Below, one piece after another: positions 24,131-38,500 of a DNA stretch of 64,000 bases (its first letter is position 1; the number at the start of each line of letters is the position of its first letter). Source of the DNA: Ursus arctos (Eukaryota > Chordata > Mammalia > Carnivora > Ursidae); the NCBI RefSeq assembly GCF_023065955.2, contig NW_026623100.1, positions 15,911,001 to 15,975,000 of the forward strand, read 5' to 3'. The notes beneath the pieces were generated by a model. The model was given only the letters and a program-made list of their open reading frames with translations, searched no databases and was not told the origin of the DNA. The position numbers and the translations under genes were made by a program.

Positions 24131-27100
24131 GTGTACACGAGCATGCACACACTCTCTCTCGAATAAAATCTTTAAAAAAAAGAAGTTACCTTATCACTAA
24201 ATAGTATGTTTATATTGTTATTTCTTAATTTATATTTTAGAAATTATCTATTGATGGCCTCCTGGAATGAATGAAGATATGGCATTTGCCCTCTCCACTA
24301 TTCCTCTCTCCTCATCCACTCAAAGTAGCATTTTATTTTCTTTTTTTTCAAAGTAGCATTTTAAATTTTTTTAAAGATATATTTGTTTATTTTAGAGAGA
24401 GGGAAAGAGAGCGAGCAAGCAGGGGGAGGGGCAGGCACAGAGGGAGAGAGAGAAACCTCAAGCAGACTCCCCACTGAGCACAGAGCCTGACTCCGGGCTT
24501 GATCCCAGGACCCTGAGATCATGACCTGAACCGAAATCAAGAGCCGGATGCTTAACCAGCTGAGCCACCCAGGTGCCCCCAAAGTAGTATCTTAAATCCC
24601 CAAGCAATGTTTACCAAATAAATATTATTCCTTGCAGAGCCAAATTACATCATAGAATTTCTTTTCTTAGATACTCTTTTGTTTTATAAACTGCGGTTAA
24701 TTAGGTGCCTTGTTTTTTACTTGCACATTTTGCTATACATATTCTTTTTTATTATTCCCATCATATCAGCTGTTCTTAAATCCTTTTTCCCTTAGAAACA
24801 TTCCTTCCGGAGTTCTTTAGTTTCTTTCTCAATATGGATTGGTTGCTCCCTCAGCCTGCTGCATGGTGGTCCACCTGGAACATCTTTTAACTGCTCTCCC
24901 AGTCTGGACCCACTTTGTCCTAGTTTCCATGCCTCCCTCCCTCTGGATTACTCTTTTGTTTTGCTGTCTTTTATCACCAGTGGCATCTTTAAAAAGGGTA
25001 TTCAGAAGGCAATTTTTATGAGTTCTTGCATGTTGGAAAATGTCTTTGTCTTCACAATTGATTGTTTGGCTGAACACAGACTTCTAAGTTGAAAATAATT
25101 TTCCCTTTTTCCTCTGTGGATACTAAGTAGATTTTTTAAAAATCTTCCCTCTACTCCCTGCCGTTCTGTTTTTCAACCAGGTTTCCATCCTTCTGTCTGT
25201 TTATTTCCACCTCTCATTCATGTTACAGGCTTTTCACACTTGCAAAGCTTAGGTATGTGGCTGGGATATGTCGAGATCAGGCAACTGAATGGTGAGCCAG
25301 TCTTTTTCCTGGGGATCCCTAAGTGTCAGAATATAGTTCTCTTTCCTCTAAGCTCATTGAATTTTTCTAGAGGATAAAGTCTATTGTTTTGCTTGAGGGG
25401 CAAATGTCCAAAGGCCAGCATTTTACATTAGGAGAGGAAAGGGAGCCCCAGACTTAAATTACTCTGTATGTACAATTTCAATTAATTCCTTGGTGTTCAA
25501 CTAATTCCCTATGCCTCACCTTACCTCTCCCCTAAGTCCTGAGACTCCCTGCAGGTCTAAGGGACAAACAGGCTCCGTTCTCTTCTGGACCACCCCCTGC
25601 CTGCTTTTTAGCCCATGGCTTCCTCTACTTTGTCCAAAAATTGTTGACATCTTTTGTCTGCCAACGTTTCCCTTTTCTTCTCTTTATCCATGCAGATTTA
25701 TTTATTCTTTCACTACCATTTTATTGGGATTTGAGAGTGAGAAGAGACTGATGTATGGCCAATTTGCCATACTGAGCAGGAAATCATGTATTACTTTTAG
25801 AATAGAAGATATAAACTTTAAATTCAAATAGCTATCATGACCATAATTACATAAAGCAAGGATATTCAAATTGATATGCAAATATTCCACATAAACAGGA
25901 ACTCGATCTATTTAACATTCATTCTTTTTTTTTTTTTTAAGATTTTATTTATTTATTTATTTGACAGAGCGAGCACAAGCAGGGGGAGCCTCAGGCAGAG
26001 GGAGAGGAAGAAGCAGGCTTCCCGCTGAGTGGGGAGCCCAATGATGCGGGGCTCGATCCAGGACCCTGGGATCATGACCTGAGCCAGAGGCAGACGCTTA
26101 ACTGACTGAGCCACCCGGCGCCACTATTTAACACTCATTCTTGTAGATTTGTTCTGAGACTGTGCTACTTCAATTATGTCAAAGTGGGATCCTTTCGTAA
26201 GAATCAACACTTACCTATTTTATAAGGAACATGTCTGTAAAAATTCCCAACATAGCAACTCTTTGTGAATTTTATTTTTCTTTATTTTGTAGGTTCTTTT
26301 ATGGAATCATCTTTTTTTTTTTTTAAAGATTTTATTTATTTATTTGCCAGAGAGAGACAGAGAGAGCACAAGCCAGGGGAACGGCAAGCAGAGGGAGAGG
26401 GAGAGGGAGAAGCAGGCTCCAGGCTCCCTGCTCAGGAGGGAGCCCGATGTGGGCTCGATCCCAGGACCCTGGGATCATGACCTGAGCTGAAGGCAGATGC
26501 TTAACCAAGTGAGCCACCCAGGCACCCTCTTTTATGGAATTATCTTGAGGTTAATGTCAAAAAGTATAACACATGTTTTGTGCACAGAACAGTTAATGAT
26601 ATAAATATCTAAAAACTGGAACCCCTTCGTACAATTCTCCCTCTTTTCAGTTCCTTTCCTTTACCCCAGGTATCCTAATCCTTGTCATCTCATCTATATT
26701 CCTGGAGGATGGGGTCACTAATTCCTTAGTATGAATTGGATCAATATATTTCTCCTTCTAAGAGCTTTTGCATTTAAAAGAGGACTTGTGAAAAGGAGAA
26801 ATCCCTCTAAAAGATTTTTCTACAGTTAAATTAAGAGTGGCACATGTCTCATGTCTCAGATCTTAGGGTCTCATATCAAATTCCTTACTATGAGGGCGCC
26901 TGGCTGGCTCAATTGGTAGAGCATGTGACTCTTGATTTCAGGGGTTGTGAGTTCGAGCCCCACATTGGGTCTAGAGATTCCTTAAAAATAAAACCTTTAA
27001 AAAAAAAATCCCTACTACAGAGTTTCAGGCATTTCTGCAAAGGGTGGGGAGGTATAAATCCAACTTTCCCTTCTGGCCCCCTCAACTAATAAATGCCTTG

Positions 27101-29510
27101 TGGAAAACCTTTGGATCCAAAGCCTGAGAGCACACTAGCACTTTGGTTTCTTTGAGTCTGGCTTCGGATACAGGCTCTGAAGGGACAAGGATGGGTGTCC
27201 CTTTCCTCATTCAAGCCTTTTCTTCACTGCTGCCCTTATCTCCTTCCTCAGCCTGGAGTCAGCACTTGCTAAGAAGCTTACCAGGGAATGTATCAGAAAG
27301 TTCTGGAGATGGCTCTCAGAAGGAAGAAGGTACATGTGCTTCTATCAACAGATAATATTAAACTTGAGTCATCCGTGTCTAATTTTGGGTGCCACGTTTC
27401 AACTTGTGTGTGCCAAGCCATTTGGTCTCACGCTAGTCAGACACATGCATTGTGTCACATGCATTGAATCCCGGACTCTCATTTCATCTGTGTAAGTTTC
27501 TGTGTGCTTGTATGGGCACACCTTGGTTGGGTTATTGACTTTAGTGTGTCTTTGCCCTTCGAGAGGGAAGGGAGAACACTGATAAAATGTCTCATTTGCC
27601 ATTGAATACTCAACAATAGCTACCTAGCATAGGGCCTTACACACACTGCCCCCCAAAAGAGATGTGTAGAGCAGATGAAAGAACTTCTATTGAAGTCAGC
27701 TAGACTCAGTTGAGTCCAGCTTTTTACAAAGAGGCTTTGCTGAGAAAAGACTAAAAGTTCTAACACCCTAAAGATGTCCCAGGGAAAAAATATGGCCAAT
27801 TAAGAAAAGCCAGTGTAGCAAGTCTCCCAGCTGGAGCCTAAGCTGCATCCACCCATTGTAAGATCTTAGACGATCAGGGCCTACCAGGCAGGCTGGTAGA
27901 TGGCCCTCCCAGGAGAGAGAAGCCTCCAGCATGTGAACTCATCCTTCTGCAAAAAAGGTCAAGCCGGCCAACCTGGGCCCATGAACAAGCCTTAGTCATC
28001 AGTGAGGAATGGTGACACCAGAGACAACACAATGTCTGCCACTTGGATTTGACCCTGGACCAGCTCTAAATGTCCAAAGGCACTAAGCAAGTCACTTGAT
28101 CATGCTCACGCACTAGGCAGCACAGCTCAGAGCCCAGGTTTGGAGGTCACCAGAGACAGGGTCTAAGTCACGGCTCCACTTCCTAAATGGCCATGTGACC
28201 TCTGTAAACTACTTTCATTTCCTGACCTGTGAAGTAGAGGTGAAATACTAACCCACCAAGTTGCTCCGAGGATTAAATGCAGCCACACCAGAAAACACTC
28301 AATGAATGATGGTGGCTATCATCATCAAAGCCAACCCTAATAGGTACAGTTGACCCTTGCGTGGGGGTTAGGAGCACCAGCCCCCGAGCAGTGGAAAATC
28401 CACGTATAACTTCACACTCCCCTAAAACTTAACTACTAATAGCCTATTGTTGACTGAAAGCCTTACCCATAACATATATAGCGGATTAGCATGTGTTTTA
28501 TATGTTGTATGGATTATATACTGTACACTTAAAATAACATAAGCTATAGAAAAATATTAAGGTGATTATAAGAAAGAGAAAATACATTTACAGTACTATA
28601 CTGTATTTACTGAAAAAAACCTACATATATGTGGGCCCACACAGTTCAAATCCGTGTTGTTCAAGGGTCAACAGTAGCTCATTTATAAAGTTTCTCCCAG
28701 TTCTAAAAGTCCTTAACAGTTCTGTGATTATACTGTTAATTTCTAGAGCAATAAAACTGAATGATAAAATCAATCCAATTAGATTTTCGGATAAAGGTTA
28801 AGTGGCATATTATAATGGCCTGAAGATTACTGCATTTATCTCAAAAAGGTTTGAGAACAGTAAGCAGTATTTCTGTACCATATTCACACAGCGCATCACC
28901 ACGTCCCACTGGTGGGATCAAACGAGTTTGCTTTCTGCAGTTTACAAGTTTGTAGATCTAAACCAAAGCCACATTCTGCTCTGGGAATGCATGTTTAAGA
29001 CAGACATGAATCACAGCCCTGGGCTATTTCTTTGTCTTAGAACATTTTCCATGAAAGTATTCTTTTCACTTTGTTGAAGGACAGGATGTTCCAAATCAGT
29101 GAATCACTTTTATTTATAAAATAGAATGGATGAGGTGACATCAATGAAAATGGCAGAATAAGGATCTCGAAAAATCTTGTCTCCATAAAAGCAATGAGAA
29201 CGAAGGCAAAAACTGTCAGAATCAACTGGCTTGTGCTATTTCACATCCCAGGCTGCTTGTCCAGGACGCCTAACCTGAACTAAAATCAACTTATTTTTGA
29301 TTGAGTCCTTCCTTACTAATAGTAAACAAATCATTATCAGCTCACAGCATTCATTTAAAGCATATATTTCAAGGGAAACAGAGTTATTACCCAGGGGGAA
29401 AAAAAATCCAGGTGTCTTGACTGCTTGCTGCCAAAGCCAACTACACATAGGCATCTATTTCCATTCCTCCCATCAAATAAGAAAGGCATAACTATCCACC
29501 TCCCATTCTA

Positions 29511-29555
<45 letters not shown>

Positions 29556-32500
29556 CCAAGAGAAGAGACAACAGCCAACAGAGAGAACATATTGGGGGAA
29601 GACAGGAAGCCACCTGGAGGAATGGGACCTCATATGGCACAGTGGAGACAGCTGAAGCTGCTAGGGGTGCAGGCTGATTTGCTCCACAGAACCCAAGAGA
29701 AGGTCAGGAATTTTAGGCATGAGGCCCCTGTGAGGTGGGAATGGAGAGGTGGGGGCTGAAAGCAGGAAGACTGGTAGACCTCTTCTCTCCAGGTCCCTCT
29801 ACCTCCCCCCTTTCCTGCATCCGGGTGGGGCGGGGTGCATTTCTGGGGAGACTGTTCCAGACAACTGGACACAGGAGCCCCAGGCACTTTACCAGAAACA
29901 GGAATTAAGTGAACTTCTCCACACACCAAACAGTGACACCCCCAGCTCTTCCCTGACTCAGCTCCCAGAACACCGGCAACTGGCCCATTCCCGAAGCCCT
30001 GATCTGTACACTGAGCCAGAGTCCGAGGAGTCATTTTGCAGCTACTGACATGTGCGAGAGAAAGAGCCTAGGGATACCCAAAGGAAAAACCATGTCCTCC
30101 TCCCATCAAACCACTGTGAAATCCACTGGACATAATCCCCACCTGTATCAATGTCTTGTGCCTGCAGTGACAAATTTCTGTAAATTTGGTAGCTTAAAAC
30201 AACAGAATTTTATTCTCTCATAATTCTGGAGGCCAGAAGTCTGACATCAGTGTCACTGGGGGTGCTGCTCCCTCTGGAGGCTCTAGGGGAGAGTCTGTCC
30301 TTGCCTCTTCCAGCTTCTGGGGACGGCCACCTTCCTTGGCTTGTGGTGGCATCACTCCCACCTTTGCCTCTGTGACCACACTGCCTTCTCTCCCTTCTCA
30401 AATCTCCACCTGCCTCCCTCTTATAAGGACACTTGTGACTGCATTTAGGGCCCACCGGAGAATCCAGGACAATCTCCCCATCTCAAGATCCTTCCCATAA
30501 TCACGTGGGCAAGGCAGTTTCTGCCACACAAGGTAACACTCACAGGCTCTAAGAATTAGGACATGGCCACATCTTTGGGGCCATTATTCAGCCCAGCACA
30601 CCACCCACATAGAGAAAGTTTTCAGTTAGCCTTTTAGTTTCTCACACTTGTTCGTGGGATCAAAATTTCTTCACCTTTGTTGGCTATCTGAACTTCTTGT
30701 TATATGAATGGCCCAATCCTGGCCTTCACCTCTTTTAATTTTCTATTGATGTTTTTCCTCTAGATTGCTAAGAGAAGTTTAAATAAGGCCATTAGCCCTT
30801 TATCTGCCACGTATGTGGAAAATAACTTTTCCGAATTTGCACTTGCCTGTTAGCTTTGTTTACAGTTGGTCTTCTGATATACAAGAAATGTTAAATGTTG
30901 TGTAATCAAATCAAATACTTCTCCTTTGCAGTTCACCCACTGCTCTGATCTCAGAAAATCTGTCTTATCCTAAAATTAGATATAGGCTAATTTATTTTCT
31001 TCTGGTTTTATGCTTCATTTAATTCTTTCATCAATATGGAATTTATTTTAATATGTGGTAGGAAGAATCTAACTTAATTTCTAAGTTATTTAATCAATTC
31101 CCAGCATAAAATATTCTCTTCCTTTCCCTACTGATTTGTCATACCATCTTTATCAAATATAAAAACCTTATATAGTCTAGGGTCTGTTTCTGAACTCTGT
31201 TATCTAAATTCCTCTTTCAGATGTTCACTGTATGTCTTTCTCCCCCGGGGTTTCTAGTTACAAATAAGTAACTCAAGCCCATCAAACCACCCCAAAATAA
31301 TTTCATATTTCCTTAATCCTTCAAAATGTTTATGTAATTATTTGTTTTTTGGCATCCTACCAGTTAATTACCTAAAGGAGTTCATTTTTATCAAAACACA
31401 TGGACATATATTTGGAAATCTGTAGAAACAGGAAGGCATTTTGAAAGAAACCAGAGATACTTTCCCTTTTTGTTGTTAATACAATGATCTATTGAATATC
31501 TCTGATTTGATTAATTTCATCAATAAATACCATGTGCTAGCCATTTTTCTAGGTATTACATATACAGGACAAAACCGGACAAAAGTCCCCACCTTCATGA
31601 AGCTTACATTCCAGTAGGGGGGACAGATAAAACAGGATAAACTAATGTCTGAGTGTAGTGTATTGGACAGTGATGAGCACTGTGGAGAAAAATTAACCAA
31701 GGAAGGGGGCACAGGAAATTCTGAACAGGTGACTAGGGATGACTTCACCGAGAAGGTGATATTAGTCAAGACCTACAGAAAGGAAAGGAGCTTTTATTTT
31801 TCTTCTGTAACTTGACACAAATGGGTTACTTACCTTGAAATCTCTGGTATATCTTCAGATATACTTTAAGTATCTTAAATCAATTACATTAATCATTTGC
31901 TTATCTTCTACAGTGAACAAAATGTTAATCTTGATATATCAAAATGAACTACTGCATATTTTAAACACAAAATTCATCACGAGTTAATTGTCTACAATAT
32001 ACTTACAGGAGTGAAGCAGCTTGTTGGAAATCTTTGAACTGTAGAACGAAATACGAAGCTCCTATATTAAAAAAAAAAAAGACGATGTTCTAAATCTATT
32101 TTTTTAATGTGGGAACTTTGTTAACTTCTTCCCTATCTCTCCCTAAATATTTAAAAATGCTAATCTAGAAATGATGGGCATAAATAAGGTTTAAAAGCAT
32201 TAGTATTGGTTAAGTATGTAAATAAAAAGGCATGAGTGAAATTATTAAAAGCAACTTAATAAGTATATAATTACCTGGAAGCGTGCTTGGGAACTGGTGC
32301 AGGAAGTAGATCATATTGCCCTGGTGAAAGCTTAACTGACTACATAGAATGGACAAGGACACCAAAAATAGATTAATACAGGTCTTAAGCTCACTTTATC
32401 TTATTACCTGTCATTCATAATCCTTTATGACCATATAGCATTATATAACTTATTCTCGATCTTAATAGTGGAAAAAGTACATTTTCAAAGATGGAGCTTT

Positions 32501-35500
32501 CAAAACAGTCAACAAATATTCCCTTTTCAGAGTACATTTTATGATAGTGTGCCTGAGATGATGCATAGAAAAATGCTGTACAATTGATCATATTTTAAAT
32601 GTACTAGATTTAAAAAATCCATTCAACTACCATTTGGTGAGCCCGCTCTGTGAGTAAAGTACTGCTAGGTGTGGTGGGGAATACAACGGTAAGAGAGATA
32701 TGGTCTCTGGCCAGCAGGAGTGAGAAGGCACGTACATAAACAATTCTAATATAAAGTACGATTAATAAAATTATAAAAGACAGACTGGAGGGGCGCCTGG
32801 GTGGCACAGCGGTTAAGCGTCTGCCTTCGGCTCAGGGCGTGATCCCGGCGTTATGGGATCGAGCCCCACATCGGGCTCCTCTGCTACGAGCCTGCTTCTT
32901 CCTCTCCCACTGCCCCTGCTTGTGTTCCCTCTCTCGCTGGCTGTCTCTATCTCTGTCGAATAAATAAATAAAATCTTTAAAAAATAATAATAATAATGTA
33001 CAGCATGGTGACTAGAGTGATACTTATTGGATGCTTGAAAACTGTCAAGAGAGTAGATCTTATGTGTCCTCACCACACATACACAAAATAGTAGCTATGA
33101 GAAGTGATGGATGTGTTAATTAACCTGACGTCGTAATCATTTCACAATACATACAGATATAGATTCTTTTTCTTTGGGGTGCGGGAGAGACAGAGGGAGA
33201 GGGAGAGCCCACTGCAGGGCTCGATCCCACGACCCTGAGCGCATGACCTGAGCCAAAATCAACTGACTGAGCCACCCAGGTGCCTCACACGATGCGTACA
33301 AATATAAAATCCTCATGTACACCTTAAATAGATGCAATTTCACTTGCCAATCATATCTCAATAAAGCCAGGGGGCAATAATTAAATAAATAAATCCACCT
33401 GAGTGGTTTGAGGATGGCAAAGACTGAAATTGGAGTGGGGTTTTAGGGAAGGCAGGACTTCCTCCAGGGGGCCACGGAGGGCATTTTAAGGAGGAATGTT
33501 GCAGAAGAGATTGTCTCTCTGCCCACTGCCAAACTTGTTGCAAAGTACCTGGGTGGCTCCATTGTCTCTGGATCTATAGATATTAGCCCAGAAGCATGTG
33601 AGGTAAGGGAGTGTCGGGAACCGGTTTGCACAGAGTGGGACTGTGACAGAGGGGAGGAAGAGAAGGAAGGAGAACCAGAAGCCAGGAGAAAGAAGACTGC
33701 CCCGACCTCCGGAACTTCCTATGTTGAAGGAGCTGGCAGGAAGGAGTTGTATTACAAAATCCTGGGAAGAAGGCTTCCTTGAAGTGAACAATCTCCCCCA
33801 GCCCCTATTATTTTAAAATCAGATTTAAAAGATACAACACTGCCTTTGCTGAAAATGAGGCATCCATATCCTGGCATTATCTGCCACATTGGAAGTTCAG
33901 CTATTATATTTTACCCCACAGCTGTCTTTCACATATTAATACAATTTTGATCGCAGAGGAAGCTTTTCGTGGATACAGTGATAACAGTAAATACAGATTT
34001 TGTGATGAAATACATTGTCCTGATGCACCTGTGCCTTGTTAATAGTCACTAGACATAATAAACACCAAAGAAACGTGAGTTTGTTTGTTTAATCACACCA
34101 TGGGAGCACAGGAATGTATTTTAAGCAAGCGGCCTTCTTAGGGGCCATAGCATTTTATTCTTGATTTTGATGATGGTTACATGGATACTTGCTTTCTATT
34201 TAAACTGTGCATATAGTTTAATGCTCATTGCTCTTGTGCTCTCACTCTCTCTCTCTCAAGCACATACACACACATACACAGGAGAAGAAATAAGAAAGAG
34301 AAGTGAAAAGTGGAAAAAAAAAAAACTTAAGCTGCTGTTTGTTCTATACTCAGCAATCACAAAAGATTTATGTAATAAAGTACTCATGAAAAAACTCTGA
34401 GCATTAATCTAGAAAGAAATATTGGTTACCCATAGCTTCTCTATTTGTCCTATTTTACTTGCACTGGCCATTCTTTGCTATTTAATATAGCTGACAGAGG
34501 GCTGATTTTTTTCCCATAGTCTTAAATAGAGACTCACTTAGGAGACTGTTTCTCTGCACATTGTTGAACTTGTTGCAAACTATCTCGGTGGCTCCATTAT
34601 CCTTGGGTCTAATGGAATATATATACACACACATATATATGAAAAAGAATGTATATGTGCATGTGTATATATGTACATATATATATATACACACACACAC
34701 ACACTTTCCTAAGTCCTACATATGCTTCTCAGTTCTTCATTTGTAATGTAAGACTCAGAGAATCTAGACAATGAGTCCATAATAATACCTGACTCTAGCT
34801 AATTGTTTCAGTCCGTGTTGATTAGGCATTCAGAAATCTAGCGATATCTCGGAGCCGTAAAATACAGCAGGATGATACTAGCATGGATACTTAATTCAGC
34901 TGTGTTGTATCAGCACCCTCAATGTCAGAAAACTGGAATAAGTGAAAACCTCCAACTCTCCTTATTCGGTCTTTGGTATGACAATATTCTGAACACCTGG
35001 ATCCATAAATAGGTGGGATGGAAGGAAACAGATTTTTCGTCCCTTTAGAAGCCCTAGGAGAATAATCATAAGGTGAATGCAGCAAATGGGCTGGTAGGTG
35101 CAATATTTTTAGGCGCTATTGGTAGAAATTTCATCAAATGTACCTTCTCTCTGAGAAGTAAAGTCTCTTATGTCATATGAAAGCATCACTGATTCACTAC
35201 TCACATTTGGTTCTGAGAAATAAGATGACACAGGACTTTCTCAAAAAGAAGCCTGCCTCATACTAGCTATGATATTGTCCTTAGTTTTGCCAGTACCCTG
35301 TACTTTTCATCAGCTCCAAATGAACTAAGAACTATCAGTGGGTCCCAGTCCCTGAGACAAGCCTCTGAATCCATTTTTCAAAATTTATTTTCACTGGCCA
35401 CTCTCTTGACATATTTGCATGTGACAAGTATCGCTTTGCCTTGCAGGTACTCTTTGAGAGCTCAACCTCAAAAAATATTTGCAAAATGGGCCAACTCTGA

Positions 35501-38500
35501 GGGCCGCCACGTTTTTTATTTAAACGCACAATGAGGAGCGCCTGGGTGGCGCAGTCGGCTAAGCATCTGACTCTTGATTTCAACTCGTCATGATCTCAGG
35601 GTGGTGAGAGGCAGCCCTACATCAGGCTCTGTGCTCAGCAGAGTCTGCTTGGGATTCTCTCTCTTCCTCCCCACCCCCACTCTCTCTCTAAAATAAAAAT
35701 AAATAAATCTTTTAAAAAATTAAAATAAAATGGCACTTAGGGGTGCCTTTCCAGCCTGACCACATTCTGATCTGGGGGTGGAGAGAAGCAGAATCGCCAA
35801 ACTTGTTTCCTTTCACGGGAGCTTCATCTTCCAAGGCTAAAGCCAATCTGGACAGAAGTTTGAAGCAATTTTAAGTTTTGTTTCTGATTTTCATTGAAAT
35901 GTTCCCAACCTGGGAAGTAAATAAGAGACGTTTTAAAATGGAAACTGTAATGAGATAAAATAGAAGAAATGTTGGAAAAAATTTGGATTTCTTTACAAAT
36001 GAGCATGATTGAAAAGAACATCGCTTGCGTTACATTCAAAGTCTATAGAAAGAAAAAAATAACAGGTAAGTCTCCTTGCCCCCTACCTAACCCTTTACTT
36101 CTCGAATGGAAGCCACTGTTAATGATTGCTTAAGTAACTCTCAAGAAAAGAAAGGATGCATTTAGCATCATATATAGGTATATTTGTTTTCATTCATACA
36201 AACGGGATTATGCTACACATACAGGTCTGTTCCTTGAGTATTTTCATTTAGTCATATATATCTTGGAGATGTTTCCATATCAACACATATAGATTTACCT
36301 CATTATTTTTAATGGTTGTACAGTATACCATCCACTGTATGGATGGACCATTATATAATTAGTCGTCTGGTTAAATAAAATTATAAAACATGCTGCGGTA
36401 TTGTATATAGTATCTCACTGTACTTTTGTAAGACCATTTGTAGGGTAAATTCCTGACAGTGGAATCACTTATTATGTGCATTTTTTAAAAGATTTTATTT
36501 ATTTATTTGTCAGAGAGAGAGAGCAAGAACACAAGCAGGGGAGCAGCCGGCAGAGGGAGAAACAGGCTCCCCGCTGAGCAAGGAGCCAGATGTGGGACTT
36601 GATCCCAGGACCCAGGAATCATGACCTGAGCCAAAGGCAGATGCTTAACTAACTGAGCCACCCAGGCATCCCTTCCTATGTACATTTAAATCTGCTAGGA
36701 ATTACCAAATTACCCTCCAAAATACTCACAACAATTTGTATTATACAAACAGTGTGTGAGAATATCTGTTTCTGTACACTCTTTGCCAATAACGGGTATC
36801 ATCAAACTTAAATTGTTGATCATCTGACAGGCAAAAGAACTGTGTCTAGCTGCTTTTGTTCCTTTGTAACTATTTAATTATCAGTTGAAGCCAAGCATCA
36901 CTTTGTGCTTTTGTTTTTTTTAGTAACTGGTATGTCTCTTTGTCAATTGCTAGTCATATCCTTTCTTCATTTTTAAACTAGACTATCTATTTCAATTGGA
37001 TTATAAGAGAACATGACTCTATTCCAGAAACCAATATTGCACTGTATGCTAACTATCTAAAATTTAAATTAAAAAAAAAAGGAGAGAGAACATGACTCAT
37101 TTTTACCCTTTGATACAAAAGTGTTGAAGCCACACAGTTACTGACTCACTGGCTACAGACAGGGGCAGAGTCACTATCTTCTCTCTTTCCTGTTCATTGT
37201 CGGGAGACTCTGGCACACGCGTAGCTGACTTCGGGTTGTTCAGAAGTTCCCCTAGCATACTGAGTTCAAGTTTATACTTTAAAATTTCCCATTTAAGTCA
37301 TTTGATCCATGTTTTTAGTTGAAAACATAAACAGTGGATGTAAAGTGCTACCGGATTTATTCTACTCTGCAAGAGAGAGTTGCAGGATGGCACAATTTTT
37401 CTGTAAGAGCATTTTGGCAATGCATCTCCAAAGACTTAGACACCTGCATACCTTTCCCCAACAATTCCACTCTGTGACTAATAGCAGAAAATGAATGAGT
37501 ACATGAGGATATGCCCATCCAGTAGGAAACTATGCAGCTATTTAAAATGAGGGAAGAGAATACATAATGGTGTGGAAAAGATTTACAGTATCTTTCTAAG
37601 GGGAAAAAAAAAGGTCTGATTTCTATTAATGGCGAGCTAGGTTGTTTGGATGGTAAACCTTCCCACGGCACACAACTACCAAAAATGAGGAATAAAATAT
37701 TAAAAGCAAACCAACAAGAGTTTTTAAAATGATATGAAATTGCTAACCAGATAATAAGGAATTATAAGAACCTCAAAGCAAGACATAGCAAGAAGCCAGA
37801 GAGGTATGTGGCCAAGTTTTGCCCAGAGGCTATTTGCTGGTCCAGACTAAACTCAGCAGAAGAACAGAGCTGCATTTGAGGGAACTTCAGAGTGTTACAA
37901 GGATCCAGAGGTCAAAGCCTGGGCCCATTAATGATGGTGATCTAATGGGAATCCTACCCACAGGAATTAGAGACCCTGAAAGAGCACTTCCTGTAAGTAA
38001 GCCCTCCCATATCACCCACTGCTCGGGGTCTGTAGGCAGAGTTGCCTTGGTGCTAAGCAGAACTGGAAAAGGGGGAAGAAATCCACATTGAGAGAGTGTA
38101 ACCATGGGCTGGTCCCTTTCATGGATTCCAATCCAAATTCCCATTACTGGAGCGATCCAAGAACACGTAAGCAGTCATTTCAAGTGGCATCAGATTGGTA
38201 GCTCCCCCAAGTATCAGCAGAACCAAAAGCAAGCCTTCTCTGAAGGAAAACACTGTCATCTTAGGTCTTAGGGTTCATGAAAATAAGTTTTGAGGAACAG
38301 TGAACAATACTACACAAAGAAAATCACACATCAAAGGAAACAAATAGAGTAAAGCCTAGTCAGATATCAGATAGTTGGGCAATCATTCATTCATTCCACA
38401 TTCAACACACATTAATCACCAGATACTGTTCTAGAGGCAAAGACGTAACCGCAAGCAAAACAAATTAATATTCATGTCCTCATGAAGCTTCATGCTCATG

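Larger units (their letters stand above)
13028..32006 (-). other. STPG4: STPG4 intron 5 (19 kb)
   Basis: A large repeat-rich intron containing eight SINEs, L1 fragments, three MaLR-type LTRs, a Tigger element with TA flanks, MIR and ancient repeats, and microsatellites. No additional STPG4 exon is required, because exons 5 and 6 join in phase with the protein continuous. Confidence 0.85.

Noticed and set aside
26894..26970. Genuine tRNA-Lys gene
   Set aside because: The acceptor stem does not pair well, and the sequence runs into a SINE A-rich tail. It is a SINE head. The same applies to the other 27 copies.
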